NCBI GenBank assembly: GCA_045126215.1
Contig: JBGVOD010000054.1
Location: 34,927-98,926 of the forward strand
Origin: SVEL01 sp045126215
GTDB taxonomy: Bacteria; Bacillota; Clostridia; Lachnospirales; Lachnospiraceae
Reading direction: 5' to 3'
Length of the DNA: 64,000 nt
Part shown: positions 19,347-28,900 of the stretch, in pieces
How positions within the stretch are numbered: position 1 is the first letter of the stretch
How the letters are laid out: every line of letters begins with the position of its first letter
Notes under the pieces: generated by a model
Database searches by the model: none
The model's input: the letters and a program-made list of their open reading frames with translations, nothing else
Told to the model about the DNA's origin: nothing
Made by a program: the position numbers and the translations under genes

Positions 19347-19402
19347 TTTAAGAAATATTAATATTTTTGGACAAAAGACACAAAACACCTATATTAAAAT
19401 GC

Positions 19403-19431
19403 TTGCAATAAGAAAAACGCTATGCTATAAT
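19403..19431 (+). promoter_or_regulatory. Promoter of the tRNA-Tyr/tRNA-Leu unit
   Basis: TTGCAA, 17 nt, TATAAT, ending 15 nt before the first tRNA. Confidence 0.8.
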
Positions 19432-19446
19432 ATGCATTGCTGTTAT

Positions 19447-19528
19447 GGATGGATTCCCGAGTGGCCAAAGGGGACAGACTGTAAATCTGCTGCAACTTGC
19501 TTCGGTGGTTCGAATCCACCTCCATCCA
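19447..19528 (+). tRNA. tRNA-Tyr (GTA)
   Basis: Acceptor arms GGATGGA and TCCATCC pair fully. The anticodon GTA is at 19481-19483, there is a long class II variable arm, and the T arm contains GGTTCGAATCC. CCA is not encoded. Confidence 0.96.
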
Positions 19529-19531
19529 TCC

Positions 19532-19615
19532 GCCGGCGTGGCGGAACTGGCAGACGCACAGGACTTAAAATCCTGCGGAGTAAAATCCGTACCGGTTCGA
19601 TTCCGGTCGCCGGCA
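19532..19615 (+). tRNA. tRNA-Leu (TAA)
   Basis: Acceptor arms GCCGGCG and CGCCGGC, anticodon TAA at 19566-19568, class II variable arm and a GGTTCGATTCC T arm. It starts 3 nt after tRNA-Tyr. CCA is not encoded. Confidence 0.96.
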
Positions 19616-19620
19616 TATGA

Positions 19621-19659
19621 AGAGAGATAATCATAAGAAATTTTGATTATCTCTTTTTT
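19621..19659 (+). terminator. Terminator of the tRNA-Tyr/Leu unit
   Basis: An 11-pair stem (AGAGATAATCA / TGATTATCTCT) and six T directly after tRNA-Leu. Confidence 0.92.
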
Positions 19660-19665
19660 GTTATG

Positions 19666-19770
19666 GCGACGAGTCAAGTGTCCATCATGCCTGCATGAAT
19701 AGACATTTGACGACCGCTAATCAGAGCGAGATTCGTAAAGCGTATCTCGTCTCTGTGAACAAGACTGGTC
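19666..19770. other. GC-richer structured intergenic element
   Basis: Two hairpins stand in an otherwise AT-rich gap. GTCAAGTGTC pairs with GACATTTGAC around an inner CATGC/GCATG stem (19673-19711), and CGAGATTCG pairs with CGTATCTCG (19727-19749). GACGAG at 19668 could close onto CTCGTC at 19746. No reading frame and no T-run are present. It may be a structured RNA or a dispersed repeat. Confidence 0.4.
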
Positions 19771-19900
19771 AAAAAAATGATTTAATAAATCTTTAATTGA
19801 CTTATTCTTTTTGGAAGAGTATATTTTAGTAACTGAATTATTGCGTATAAAATCAAAATACGTATCACGGAAAAGATATTATTTAGAAAAGGAAGAGAAT

Positions 19901-22258
19901 ATGGGTAAGTTATTTAAAAATGTGTTGCCGTATTACAAGTCTGTAATAGCAATAGTGTTATTGCTTATTATTCAAGCGGTGTGTGATTTATCTTTGCCTC
20001 AGTACACATCTAATATTATTGATATTGGTATTAGAAATAGTGGTGTTGAGCATATTTTGCCAGAAAAAATTACAGAAGAAGAGTATAAATATGCTACTCT
20101 TTTTATGACCGATGACGAAAAGGCGTTGTTTGAGAGTTCATATGAAAAATCAAATGAGACATCCGGTGAAACATCAGCTGCGACATCAAACGCTATATAC
20201 ACCATAAAGAAGCTTAGTGAAAAAGAGCTTAATGAACTGGATGATTCATTGCTTGTTCCTATTATACTAACATATAGAATGTCATCTATGGAGGAAAATG
20301 CTTTCAAACAGATGGTTGCGGCGCAGCTTTCTCAAAATGAGGAGACGGCACAGTATGCATCTGGTATTGATAAAATGACAATTGAAGAGATAGAAAAGAT
20401 GCTTGGAATAGATGTAGTTTCTTTTGAAGCAGAAGATGAAGAGGGAAATGTTTCAACATATGTTGATATAAGACCTATTATGAATGCATTTATTCAGAAT
20501 GGAAGTATGTCAGATGAGATGATAGTATCTGCCAGAGCATCTATGGAAAAGACTATGGACACAATGGGAAGCAGTGCCATAAAGTCTATGGGAGTAGCAT
20601 ATGCTGTTGCATGCGATAAAAAGGCCGGAATTGATATGGATGACGTTCAGATGAAATATCTGTGGAGTGCCGGTTTTAAAATGATTGGAATGACTCTTTT
20701 ATTAGTTTTTGCGGCAGTAGCAACAGGATATATTGCCTCAAAGGTTGCTGCCGGAATCGGTAAGAGTCTTAGAGGAAAAGTTTTTGAAAAGGTTGTAGGT
20801 TTTTCAAATGCAGAGATAGATAAGTTTTCTACAGCCTCTCTTATAACTAGAAGTACAAATGATATTCAGCAGGTACAGCAGGCGACAGTAATGCTTTTAC
20901 GTATGGCATTATATGCACCTATAATGGGTGTTGGAGGTATTATAAAAGTTTGGAATACTGGGGCCAACATGGGATGGGTGATAGGTCTTGCAGTTGTAGT
21001 TATTATAGGATTTGTTATGATTCTTTTTTCTCTTGGAATGCCAAAGTTCAAGATTATGCAGAAACTTGTAGACAGAGTAAATCTTGTATCGAGAGAGATT
21101 CTTACAGGAATAAGTGTTATTAGGGCATTTGGTAGAGAAAAAACAGAAGAAGAAAGATTTGATGAGGCCAACAAAGAACTTACAAAGACTCAGTTATTTA
21201 CCAACCGAGTAATGACATTTATGATGCCTGGTATGATGCTTATTATGTATTGTATTACACTTCTTATTGTATGGGTAGCTGCCAATAAGATTGATGCAGG
21301 TGAGATGCAGGTAGGTCAGATGACAGCGTTTATTACATATTCAATGATGATAATTATGGCGTTTTTAATGCTTACAGCAATGTCAATTATGATACCAAGA
21401 GCAGGAGTTGCAGCAGAACGTATTGATGAAGTATTAAGAACTGATAGCGATATATCAGACAAGGAAAATCCTGAAAGGATTGATAATATCAAGGGTGTTG
21501 TTGAATTCAAGGATGTATCGTTTAAATATCCAAAGGCAAATGAAAATGTACTTGAAAAGCTTAATTTTAAGGCTGAACCTGGAAAGGTGACAGCGATTAT
21601 AGGAAGTACAGGATGTGGTAAGTCCACATTGGTAAATCTTATTCCGAGATTTTATGATGTATCTGAAGGAGCTATAACTGTAGATGGAGTAGACATTAGA
21701 AATATTTCAATGGAAGATTTAAGAGGGGGCATGGGATTTGTTCCTCAGAAGGGCGTATTATTCTCAGGAACAATTGCTTCAAATATCAAATTTGGAAACA
21801 GAGATGCATCAGATGAAGAAATGATTGAAGCAGCAAGGATTGCACAGGCAACAGAATTCATTGAAACGAAAAATGAGAAATATAATAGTTCCATAGCGCA
21901 GGGCGGTACAAACGTATCAGGTGGTCAGAAACAGAGGCTTGCAATTGCTAGAGCTATTGCAAAGAAACCAAAGATATTTGTATTTGACGATAGTTTTTCA
22001 GCACTTGATATGAAGACAGATGCAATCCTTAGAAAAGAATTGCTTGAAAAGGTTAAGAATGCAACTGTAATTATTGTTGCGCAAAGAGTAAGTACTATTA
22101 TGAATGCTGATCAGATACTTGTTCTTGATGATGGAAGAATTGTTGGAAAAGGAACTCACGAAGAGTTAATAAAGAATTGTGACGAATATCTGCAAATTGC
22201 TAAATCCCAGCTTTCCGATAAAGAGCTTGGTCTGGAATCTTTAAAGGAGGGAAAATAA
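19901..22258 (+). CDS. ABC exporter subunit with degenerate ATPase site
   Basis: 785 residues. ATG 19901 with AAGGAAG upstream is chosen over the longer frame from 19811. A membrane domain of six spans has an unusual insert of about 230 residues between the first two spans, rich in Glu/Ser/Met and probably outside the cell. The ATPase has Walker A GSTGCGKST, signature VSGGQKQR and Walker B IFVFDDSFSALD. Asp replaces the catalytic Glu, as in the non-canonical half of heterodimeric exporters. The partner follows after 1 nt. A multidrug or lipid substrate is likely but unproven. Confidence 0.9.
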   Translation: MGKLFKNVLPYYKSVIAIVLLLIIQAVCDLSLPQYTSNIIDIGIRNSGVEHILPEKITEEEYKYATLFMTDDEKALFESSYEKSNETSGETSAATSNAIYTIKKLSEKELNELDDSLLVPIILTYRMSSMEENAFKQMVAAQLSQNEETAQYASGIDKMTIEEIEKMLGIDVVSFEAEDEEGNVSTYVDIRPIMNAFIQNGSMSDEMIVSARASMEKTMDTMGSSAIKSMGVAYAVACDKKAGIDMDDVQMKYLWSAGFKMIGMTLLLVFAAVATGYIASKVAAGIGKSLRGKVFEKVVGFSNAEIDKFSTASLITRSTNDIQQVQQATVMLLRMALYAPIMGVGGIIKVWNTGANMGWVIGLAVVVIIGFVMILFSLGMPKFKIMQKLVDRVNLVSREILTGISVIRAFGREKTEEERFDEANKELTKTQLFTNRVMTFMMPGMMLIMYCITLLIVWVAANKIDAGEMQVGQMTAFITYSMMIIMAFLMLTAMSIMIPRAGVAAERIDEVLRTDSDISDKENPERIDNIKGVVEFKDVSFKYPKANENVLEKLNFKAEPGKVTAIIGSTGCGKSTLVNLIPRFYDVSEGAITVDGVDIRNISMEDLRGGMGFVPQKGVLFSGTIASNIKFGNRDASDEEMIEAARIAQATEFIETKNEKYNSSIAQGGTNVSGGQKQRLAIARAIAKKPKIFVFDDSFSALDMKTDAILRKELLEKVKNATVIIVAQRVSTIMNADQILVLDDGRIVGKGTHEELIKNCDEYLQIAKSQLSDKELGLESLKEGK

Positions 22259-22259
22259 T

Positions 22260-24089
22260 ATGGCTGGACATAATAAAAAAGGCGGCCCTATGGGAGGCGG
22301 CCCTGGAATGCCTGTAGAAAAGGCAAAGAACTTTAAAGGTACAATGAAAAATCTCATTAAATATATGGGAAGATACAAGATTGCCATAGCAATTGTAATG
22401 GTATGTGCCGGAATTTCTGCTGTATTTAGCGTAATTGGACCAAAGATAATGGGAAAGGCTACAACAGCATTATTTGAGGGATTAACCTTGAAGATTGCTG
22501 GTACAGGTGGAATTGATTTTTCTTATATCTCAAAGATATTGTTAATAACACTTGCATTATATGTAGTCAGTGCAGTATTTGCATTTATTCAGGGATGGAC
22601 TATGACAAATATTACACAGAAGATTTGTTATAGAATGAGAAGGGATATTACACAGAAGATTAATCGTATGCCAATGAATTACTTTGAAAGTCGTACATAT
22701 GGTGAGGTGCTTTCAAGAATTACAAACGATGTAGATACACTTGGTATGGGATTGAATCAGAGTATAACACAAGTGATTACATCCATTACAACCATTATTG
22801 GTGTACTTGTAATGATGCTTAGTATATCACCTTTGATGACGTTGATTGCAATACTTATTATTCCTGTATCATTATCACTTGTTTCGTTTGTTGTTAAGAG
22901 GTCCCAGAAATATTTCAAAACTCAACAGGAATATCTTGGACATATAAATGGACAGGTTGAGGAAACATATAGTGGACACCTTGTAATCAAGGCATATGGA
23001 AAAGAAAAAGAAACATTAAAACAGTTCAATGAAACAAATGATATTTTATATAAGTCAGCATGGAAGTCACAATTCTTTTCAGGACTTATGCATCCTATAA
23101 TGATGTTTGTTGGAAATCTTGGCTATGTTGCAGTATCTATTTCGGGTGGTATCCTGGCTGCAAATGGAACAATTACAATAGGAGATATTCAGGCATTCAT
23201 TCAGTATGTAAAGAATTTTACACAACCAATTACTCAGATGGCGCAGATTGCAAATCAGATTCAGTCTATGGCTGCCGCTGCTGAAAGAGTTTTTGAATTT
23301 ATTAATGAAGAAGAGGAAGAACAGATAGTTGAGAATCCTGCAAGTACAGAAAATCTTGAAGGAAGAGTTGAGTTTAAGAATGTTCACTTTGGATATAATC
23401 CTGACCAGATAATCATTAATGATTTTAGTGCAAAGGTTGAACCAGGAAGTAAGATTGCTATTGTTGGACCTACAGGTGCAGGTAAAACCACAATGGTAAA
23501 ACTCCTTATGAGATTCTACGATGTGAATTCAGGAGAAATCCTTATAGATGGACATAATGTAAAAGAATTCAATAGAAGAGAACTTAGGGATGCTTTCGGT
23601 ATTGTACTTCAGGATACATGGTTATTCAAGGGAAGTATTATGGAGAATATCAGGTATGGTAGATTAGATGCAACTGATGAAGAGGTAATTGAGGCGGCAA
23701 AAGCAGCGCATGCTCATCACTTCATTCAAACACTTCCTGAAGGTTATAATATGGAGCTTAATGAAGAGGCCAATAACGTATCTCAAGGACAGAAACAGTT
23801 ATTAACAATTGCAAGAGCGATTCTTGCCGATAACAGAATAATGATTCTTGATGAAGCTACATCGTCTGTTGATACAAGAACAGAGTTAAGAATACAGAAA
23901 GCTATGGACAATTTAATGAGAGGTCGTACAAGTTTTATAATTGCACATAGGCTTTCGACGATTAAGAATGCTGATCTTATACTTGTTATGAAAGATGGAG
24001 ATATAATAGAACAGGGATGCCATGAAGAATTACTTGCAGCAGGCGGGTTCTATGCGGAGCTTTATAATAGCCAGTTTGCTGAAGAATAG
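22260..24089 (+). CDS. ABC exporter subunit with canonical ATPase site
   Basis: 609 residues. A glycine/proline-rich start (about 1-25) precedes six membrane spans and an ATPase with Walker A GPTGAGKTT, signature VSQGQKQLL and Walker B IMILDEATSSVD, where Glu is intact. It pairs with the preceding subunit to make a BmrCD-like heterodimer with one competent hydrolysis site. GGAGGG lies at the end of the upstream gene, so expression is coupled. Confidence 0.92.
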   Translation: MAGHNKKGGPMGGGPGMPVEKAKNFKGTMKNLIKYMGRYKIAIAIVMVCAGISAVFSVIGPKIMGKATTALFEGLTLKIAGTGGIDFSYISKILLITLALYVVSAVFAFIQGWTMTNITQKICYRMRRDITQKINRMPMNYFESRTYGEVLSRITNDVDTLGMGLNQSITQVITSITTIIGVLVMMLSISPLMTLIAILIIPVSLSLVSFVVKRSQKYFKTQQEYLGHINGQVEETYSGHLVIKAYGKEKETLKQFNETNDILYKSAWKSQFFSGLMHPIMMFVGNLGYVAVSISGGILAANGTITIGDIQAFIQYVKNFTQPITQMAQIANQIQSMAAAAERVFEFINEEEEEQIVENPASTENLEGRVEFKNVHFGYNPDQIIINDFSAKVEPGSKIAIVGPTGAGKTTMVKLLMRFYDVNSGEILIDGHNVKEFNRRELRDAFGIVLQDTWLFKGSIMENIRYGRLDATDEEVIEAAKAAHAHHFIQTLPEGYNMELNEEANNVSQGQKQLLTIARAILADNRIMILDEATSSVDTRTELRIQKAMDNLMRGRTSFIIAHRLSTIKNADLILVMKDGDIIEQGCHEELLAAGGFYAELYNSQFAEE

Positions 24090-24099
24090 AAAGAAAGTG

Positions 24100-24128
24100 T
24101 TGACAATCCTCTTTATTAGCTGTAAACT
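24100..24128 (+). promoter_or_regulatory. Promoter of tRNA-Phe
   Basis: TTGACA, 17 nt, TAAACT, 20 nt before the tRNA. Confidence 0.75.
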
Positions 24129-24148
24129 AACAGGGCAATTGATTGCTT

Positions 24149-24221
<73 letters not shown>

Positions 24222-24252
24222 CTTATAAAATAGAAACTGTAAAAACAGCATA

Positions 24253-24292
24253 TGAAAGAAGCTCTGGTCACTTGTGACCAGAGCTTCTTTCA
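24253..24292. terminator. Bidirectional terminator between tRNA-Phe and the EAL gene
   Basis: A nearly unbroken 19-pair stem (core GAAGCTCTGGTCAC / GTGACCAGAGCTTC) flanked by A- and T-rich ends serves both convergent units. Confidence 0.85.
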
Positions 24293-24350
24293 TTGAAACT
24301 ACTATATCAAAGATTACTCTCTTAATATTTTTTCGTTATTCAAAAATAAT

Positions 24351-25697
24351 TTATGAATGTTCCTTGCTTAAAAACACTTCGAAATCCTGCTTACATATAG
24401 GACGGCTGAAGTAAAATCCTTGGAAGGTATTGCATCCGACTTCTTTAAGAAATTCTATTTGATCACGTCTTTCAACGCCTTCACAGAGGACTTTGATTTT
24501 TAACTGCTGTGCCATGCTGATAACAGAAGAGATGATAATCTTCTGATTTTTTGTAAGCTGGTCTTTTGCTAGAAATACCTTGTCTAACTTTAAGATATCA
24601 ATTGGTAAATCTGTTAAAAGATTAAGAGATGAATAGCCTGAACCAAAATCATCCATAGATATCTTTATTCCCAAAGAATGCATTTTTTCCACAAATGGAA
24701 TAACTTTATCTATTTTGTCTATATATATACTTTCTGTAAGTTCAAATTCAATATATTCTGTTGGAATATTATATGTATTTATCAACTGTTCAATAAATAA
24801 TCCGATTTCTTCACCAGATCTGTCAAAGTGAGCTCGTGATACATTCATTGATACAGGCACAGGATGATGTCCTTTTTGTAATGAATCCTGTAAAAATTTG
24901 AATACTTCTTCATATACATAATAATCCAATTCAACAATGAGACCATTCTTTTCAAACAAAGGAATAAACTGGTCAGGATATATATATGTACCATCAGGCT
25001 TTAGCCAACGTATAAGAGCTTCAGCTCCATTGCATGATAGAGTTTCACAATCAATCTTAGGCTGGTAAAACACCTGTAATTCTCGAGATTCAATAGCCAT
25101 TGGAAATGAAGAAGAGAGCTCGATATTTCTAATAATTGTCTTCATCATATCATCTGTAAATAATACACACTCATGAGATTCTCTTTTTTTGGCCTCTTTT
25201 CTGGCAAAATTTGCATTGCCTATAGCTGTCTCAATATCTTCATTGAAGGTATCTTTCATTATATATACACCAGTATTTAAGGATATCTGGCAATCGAAAA
25301 GATATGATTGAAGCTGTTCTTCAAAAAGGGCCACACTATTATTAACGTGCTTGCAGAATAGTTCAATAGAAGGAATTTTTGCAATGTTAATTACCATAAC
25401 AAAATTGTCTGAATAAACCCTGCAGCCACCAAGATATATTGGACTGTCACTTGAGATGTAGTTTGAGTACATATTCAACAGATTGTCCCCGGTTGTATAA
25501 CCATACGTTTCATTTAAATATTGAAAGTAATTGAAATCGGAGTAGACAATTGCAAGGGCAAAATCCGTATTTCCTCGGTTAAAGTCTATTATAGCCTTTA
25601 AGTTAGATACGAAATAATCGTATTTTAAAAGCCCTGTAAGGGAATCGTATTTTTCGCTAATGTGTTCAACACTACGATTTAGTATATTGTTGCTCAT
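24351..25697 (-). CDS. Cyclic di-GMP phosphodiesterase with degenerate GGDEF and intact EAL
   Basis: 448 residues, no membrane segment. Residues 15-170 form a GGDEF fold opening with YDSLTGLLKYDYF, but the active loop reads RVYSDNF, so no cyclase activity is expected. The EAL domain (about 190-445) keeps EALIRW, NVSRAHF, ELTES, DDFGSGYSSL, KLDKVF and EGVER, i.e. the metal ligands and catalytic Glu. It should break down c-di-GMP, with the dead GGDEF as a possible GTP-sensing or dimer module. AAAGGAA precedes the ATG. It is monocistronic and convergent with tRNA-Phe. Confidence 0.92.
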   Translation of the reverse strand: MSNNILNRSVEHISEKYDSLTGLLKYDYFVSNLKAIIDFNRGNTDFALAIVYSDFNYFQYLNETYGYTTGDNLLNMYSNYISSDSPIYLGGCRVYSDNFVMVINIAKIPSIELFCKHVNNSVALFEEQLQSYLFDCQISLNTGVYIMKDTFNEDIETAIGNANFARKEAKKRESHECVLFTDDMMKTIIRNIELSSSFPMAIESRELQVFYQPKIDCETLSCNGAEALIRWLKPDGTYIYPDQFIPLFEKNGLIVELDYYVYEEVFKFLQDSLQKGHHPVPVSMNVSRAHFDRSGEEIGLFIEQLINTYNIPTEYIEFELTESIYIDKIDKVIPFVEKMHSLGIKISMDDFGSGYSSLNLLTDLPIDILKLDKVFLAKDQLTKNQKIIISSVISMAQQLKIKVLCEGVERRDQIEFLKEVGCNTFQGFYFSRPICKQDFEVFLSKEHS

Positions 25698-25762
25698 ATA
25701 TAATTCCTTTTCTTAAAGTATTTACTATTGCATAAGTTGCATCGCAACGAAGCAATTTATGA

Positions 25763-25793
25763 TATCAAAAGAGTATCCAGAATACTTTTGATA
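25763..25793. repeat. Hairpin upstream of the EAL gene
   Basis: TATCAAAAG-AG-TAT pairs with ATACTTTTGATA, leaving a two-base bulge. It is 65 nt upstream of the minus-strand start and may be a leader structure or operator. Confidence 0.4.
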
Positions 25794-25897
25794 ATTACGC
25801 TACTATACATTTTAATCATAACATATATAAATATTATTTTCTATATGTAAAGTATAGGTAAAATAAGAAAATGTTAAATCTTGAAAATAAATGACAA

Positions 25898-25925
25898 TTG
25901 TGATATTTTTATGGGTATGTATATT
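25898..25925 (+). promoter_or_regulatory. Possible promoter of the subtilase gene
   Basis: TTGTGA, 16 nt, TATATT, about 60 nt before the start codon. It is a moderate match. Confidence 0.4.
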
Positions 25926-25983
25926 TATACATATTTATGCCCTTTTGTAAAGGTGATATACAATAAAAGATGGAGGAAACGAT

Positions 25984-28900
25984 ATGAAATTTTGTATCAA
26001 TTGTGGAACACAGTTAGAAGATGAACAAATATTCTGTAACAATTGTGGTGTAAAACAGGAAGATACTGTTGCTGTAGAGCAGCCTGTAGAAAACATTCAG
26101 TCTACCGAGCAGCCTGTAGAAAACATTCAGTCTACCGAGCAGCAAGTAGAGGATGTTCAGCCTGTAGACCCATTCGCAAATCAGTCTCAGCCAGTTCAAC
26201 CGATTCAGCCGGTTATGAATCAAGAGGCACCAAAGCAGGAAAAACAGAAGAAACAGAAGGCGCCAAAGGATCCAAATAAAAAGAGCCGTAAAGGTTTAAT
26301 AATTGGATTAAGCGTAGCTGGTGTGGTGCTAGTTGCATTAATTATTGCAGCGGTATTATCATTTCCATTCAAGATTTCTGTAAATAGTGATAAGTTTACA
26401 ACAAAAGAAAACGTTGTGAATAAGACATTTGAATTTTCAAGTAATCAGATAGTTAAGAGCGTTTACTATGCAGTAAATCCAAAGAATGCAAGTGATAAAA
26501 AAGAATACACAAAATTAAAAGAATTTGATGGAACAATGGATGTTTCTGTTCAAATAAAGGACCTTAAGGTTGCGCCAGGTAACGGAAAGATTTATTTCAT
26601 TATTGAGAGTATTTTTTCAGAATCTGAACCTATTTGTGTAAATTATAAATATACGTTGGGTTATTATGAAAGCCTTGATGAAGCTGAAATCAAGGAAGTG
26701 GCAGATGGCCTTTATATGGTAAAAAACAGAGTTATTGTTTCTGTAAAAGACAAGGTAAGTGAAGATAACATTAAGAAGCTTGCTGAGAAATATGAAGCAG
26801 AGCTTGTTGGTATGAATTACTATACAGGTGAAGCACAGCTTAAGTTTGACTCAGATGTATATGAGAACTTATTAGACGACCTTAAAGAAGAAGATATCGT
26901 TGATGATGCTAATTTTGAATATGTTTTCAAAAATGAGAATGATCCTGTTGAGGGATTAAATGACGGTGAAGCTGAAAACAATAATGTTTCATACGAACAG
27001 CCAGTTATGCCACCAGAAACAGATTCTTTTGAGACAACAGAGTGGGTAACTGAAACAACAGTTGCAGAAGAAGATACAACTTCAGAAGAGAATACAACTT
27101 CAGGAGAAGATGTGACAACAGAAGAAGACACAACTCCAGAGGAAGATACAACAACAGAAGAAGATACAACTTCTGAGGAAGATACAACAACAGAGGAAGA
27201 CACAACTTCAGAGGAAGATACAACAACAGAGGAAGACACAACTCCAGAGGAAGATACAACAACAGAAGAAAATACAACATCTAAGAAAGAGACAACTACA
27301 GAGGCTGAAACAGAGGAAGATGAAATTGAAGATCCATATGCTGGTCATACATACAGCTGGAATCTTGAAGTAATCAATGCACCAGAAGTATGGAAATATA
27401 CAAAGGATGCAGTACCTGTAAAAGTTGGTGTAATGGATTCTTTCGCAGATTACAAGCACAAAGACCTTCAGATGACATCTGATAATATGAAGATTTTTGG
27501 AGGACAGACAGTAGATGAATTTTACAAGTTCTTCAAAGATATCGATGAAGAAGGTACATGGGATAATGTATTTTATAGCTATTTAAATCATGGTACACAT
27601 GTTATTGGTACAATTGGTGCTGAAATCAACAATGATGATGATGCAAATGGTGTATCAAATAATGTAGATATTTATTATGCAAATGAATGGACATATGATT
27701 ATGAAGGTGGAAGATTATATGGATACTCTTCAACATATGAATTCTCATATAATCTTTGTTCATTAGTTCTTTCTGGTACAAAGGTTATTAACTATAGTGT
27801 TGGTGCATGTGCTGGAAGAACAGGATATGATATTAATGAATATGCTGTAAATTATATGGATAGCACATTCAAAAAGCTCGAAGATGCTGGATATGATTTC
27901 GTATTTGTTAAGGCTGCAGGAAATGATGATATGCCGGCTGATTATGATATTCTTGTTGCATATCTTAAGGCTGGTGAAACATCAAGCAAGCATACATTAG
28001 TAGTCGGAAGTATTGAAAATACATTAGTTCCATCTGATGGTCCTGATGGACAGGCATGTTATAACTTCTCATGGTTCTCAAACTATGGTGAATTAGTCGA
28101 TGTAGCGGCTCCGGGTTCAGATATATATAGTACATATTCATTTGATAAATATGGTTATATGAGTGGTACTTCAATGGCTACTCCACATGTAACGGGTGTA
28201 GTTGCATTAATGTATGCAGCAAATCCTGACTTAACAAGTGAACAGGTTATTGAAATTGTTAAGAATTGTGCTTCAATTTATTCAGTTAAATACGGTTATT
28301 TATGTCCTGTTGTTGATGCAAATCTTTGTGTAAGAAAAGCAATCGAGCTTAAGGATTCAAAAGATAATGATGATATTGAATCAAACGCACCAGAAGGACT
28401 GGGATATGTAAGTGGTGTAGTATTTGATAATACTTTAGAGACACCTGCAAGTTTATGTACACTTGTATTTACAAGTGAAAATGATGAAGTATATTACACA
28501 ACAACAAATACAAGAGGCGAATATGAAATAGCAGTTAATCCTGGTATATATTCATTAGAGGTTCTCTCTGACGAATATGTTTATACAGTTGTATATGGTA
28601 TTGAAGTATTAGATGGTGAAACAATTTATAATCCAATTGTAAATTTATTAGAATCTTCAGACGAAAACGGTATAATAGAGGGTTCAATGATAAATGCATT
28701 AAATGCAGATAAGGTATCGGCAACACTTCTTGAATTTAGATATGGTATTAACAATTATGATGGACCTGTTGTGTACAGATGTATGACTGATGAAGAGGGT
28801 AATTTCAAAGTTGAACTTCCAGCAGGTAACTATACTGTTGAAGCTACAACAGAAGGATTTGAAAGTACATATTTCGTTGTAAATGTAATTGGCGGTGAAA

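Noticed and set aside
19288..19677. Frames across the tRNA-Tyr and tRNA-Leu genes on both strands
   Set aside because: They translate tRNA sequence and have no independent support.
26820..27280. Minus-strand frames rich in VVVSSSEVV and LLLYLPL
   Set aside because: Antisense of the Thr/Glu repeat in the subtilase; no start context.
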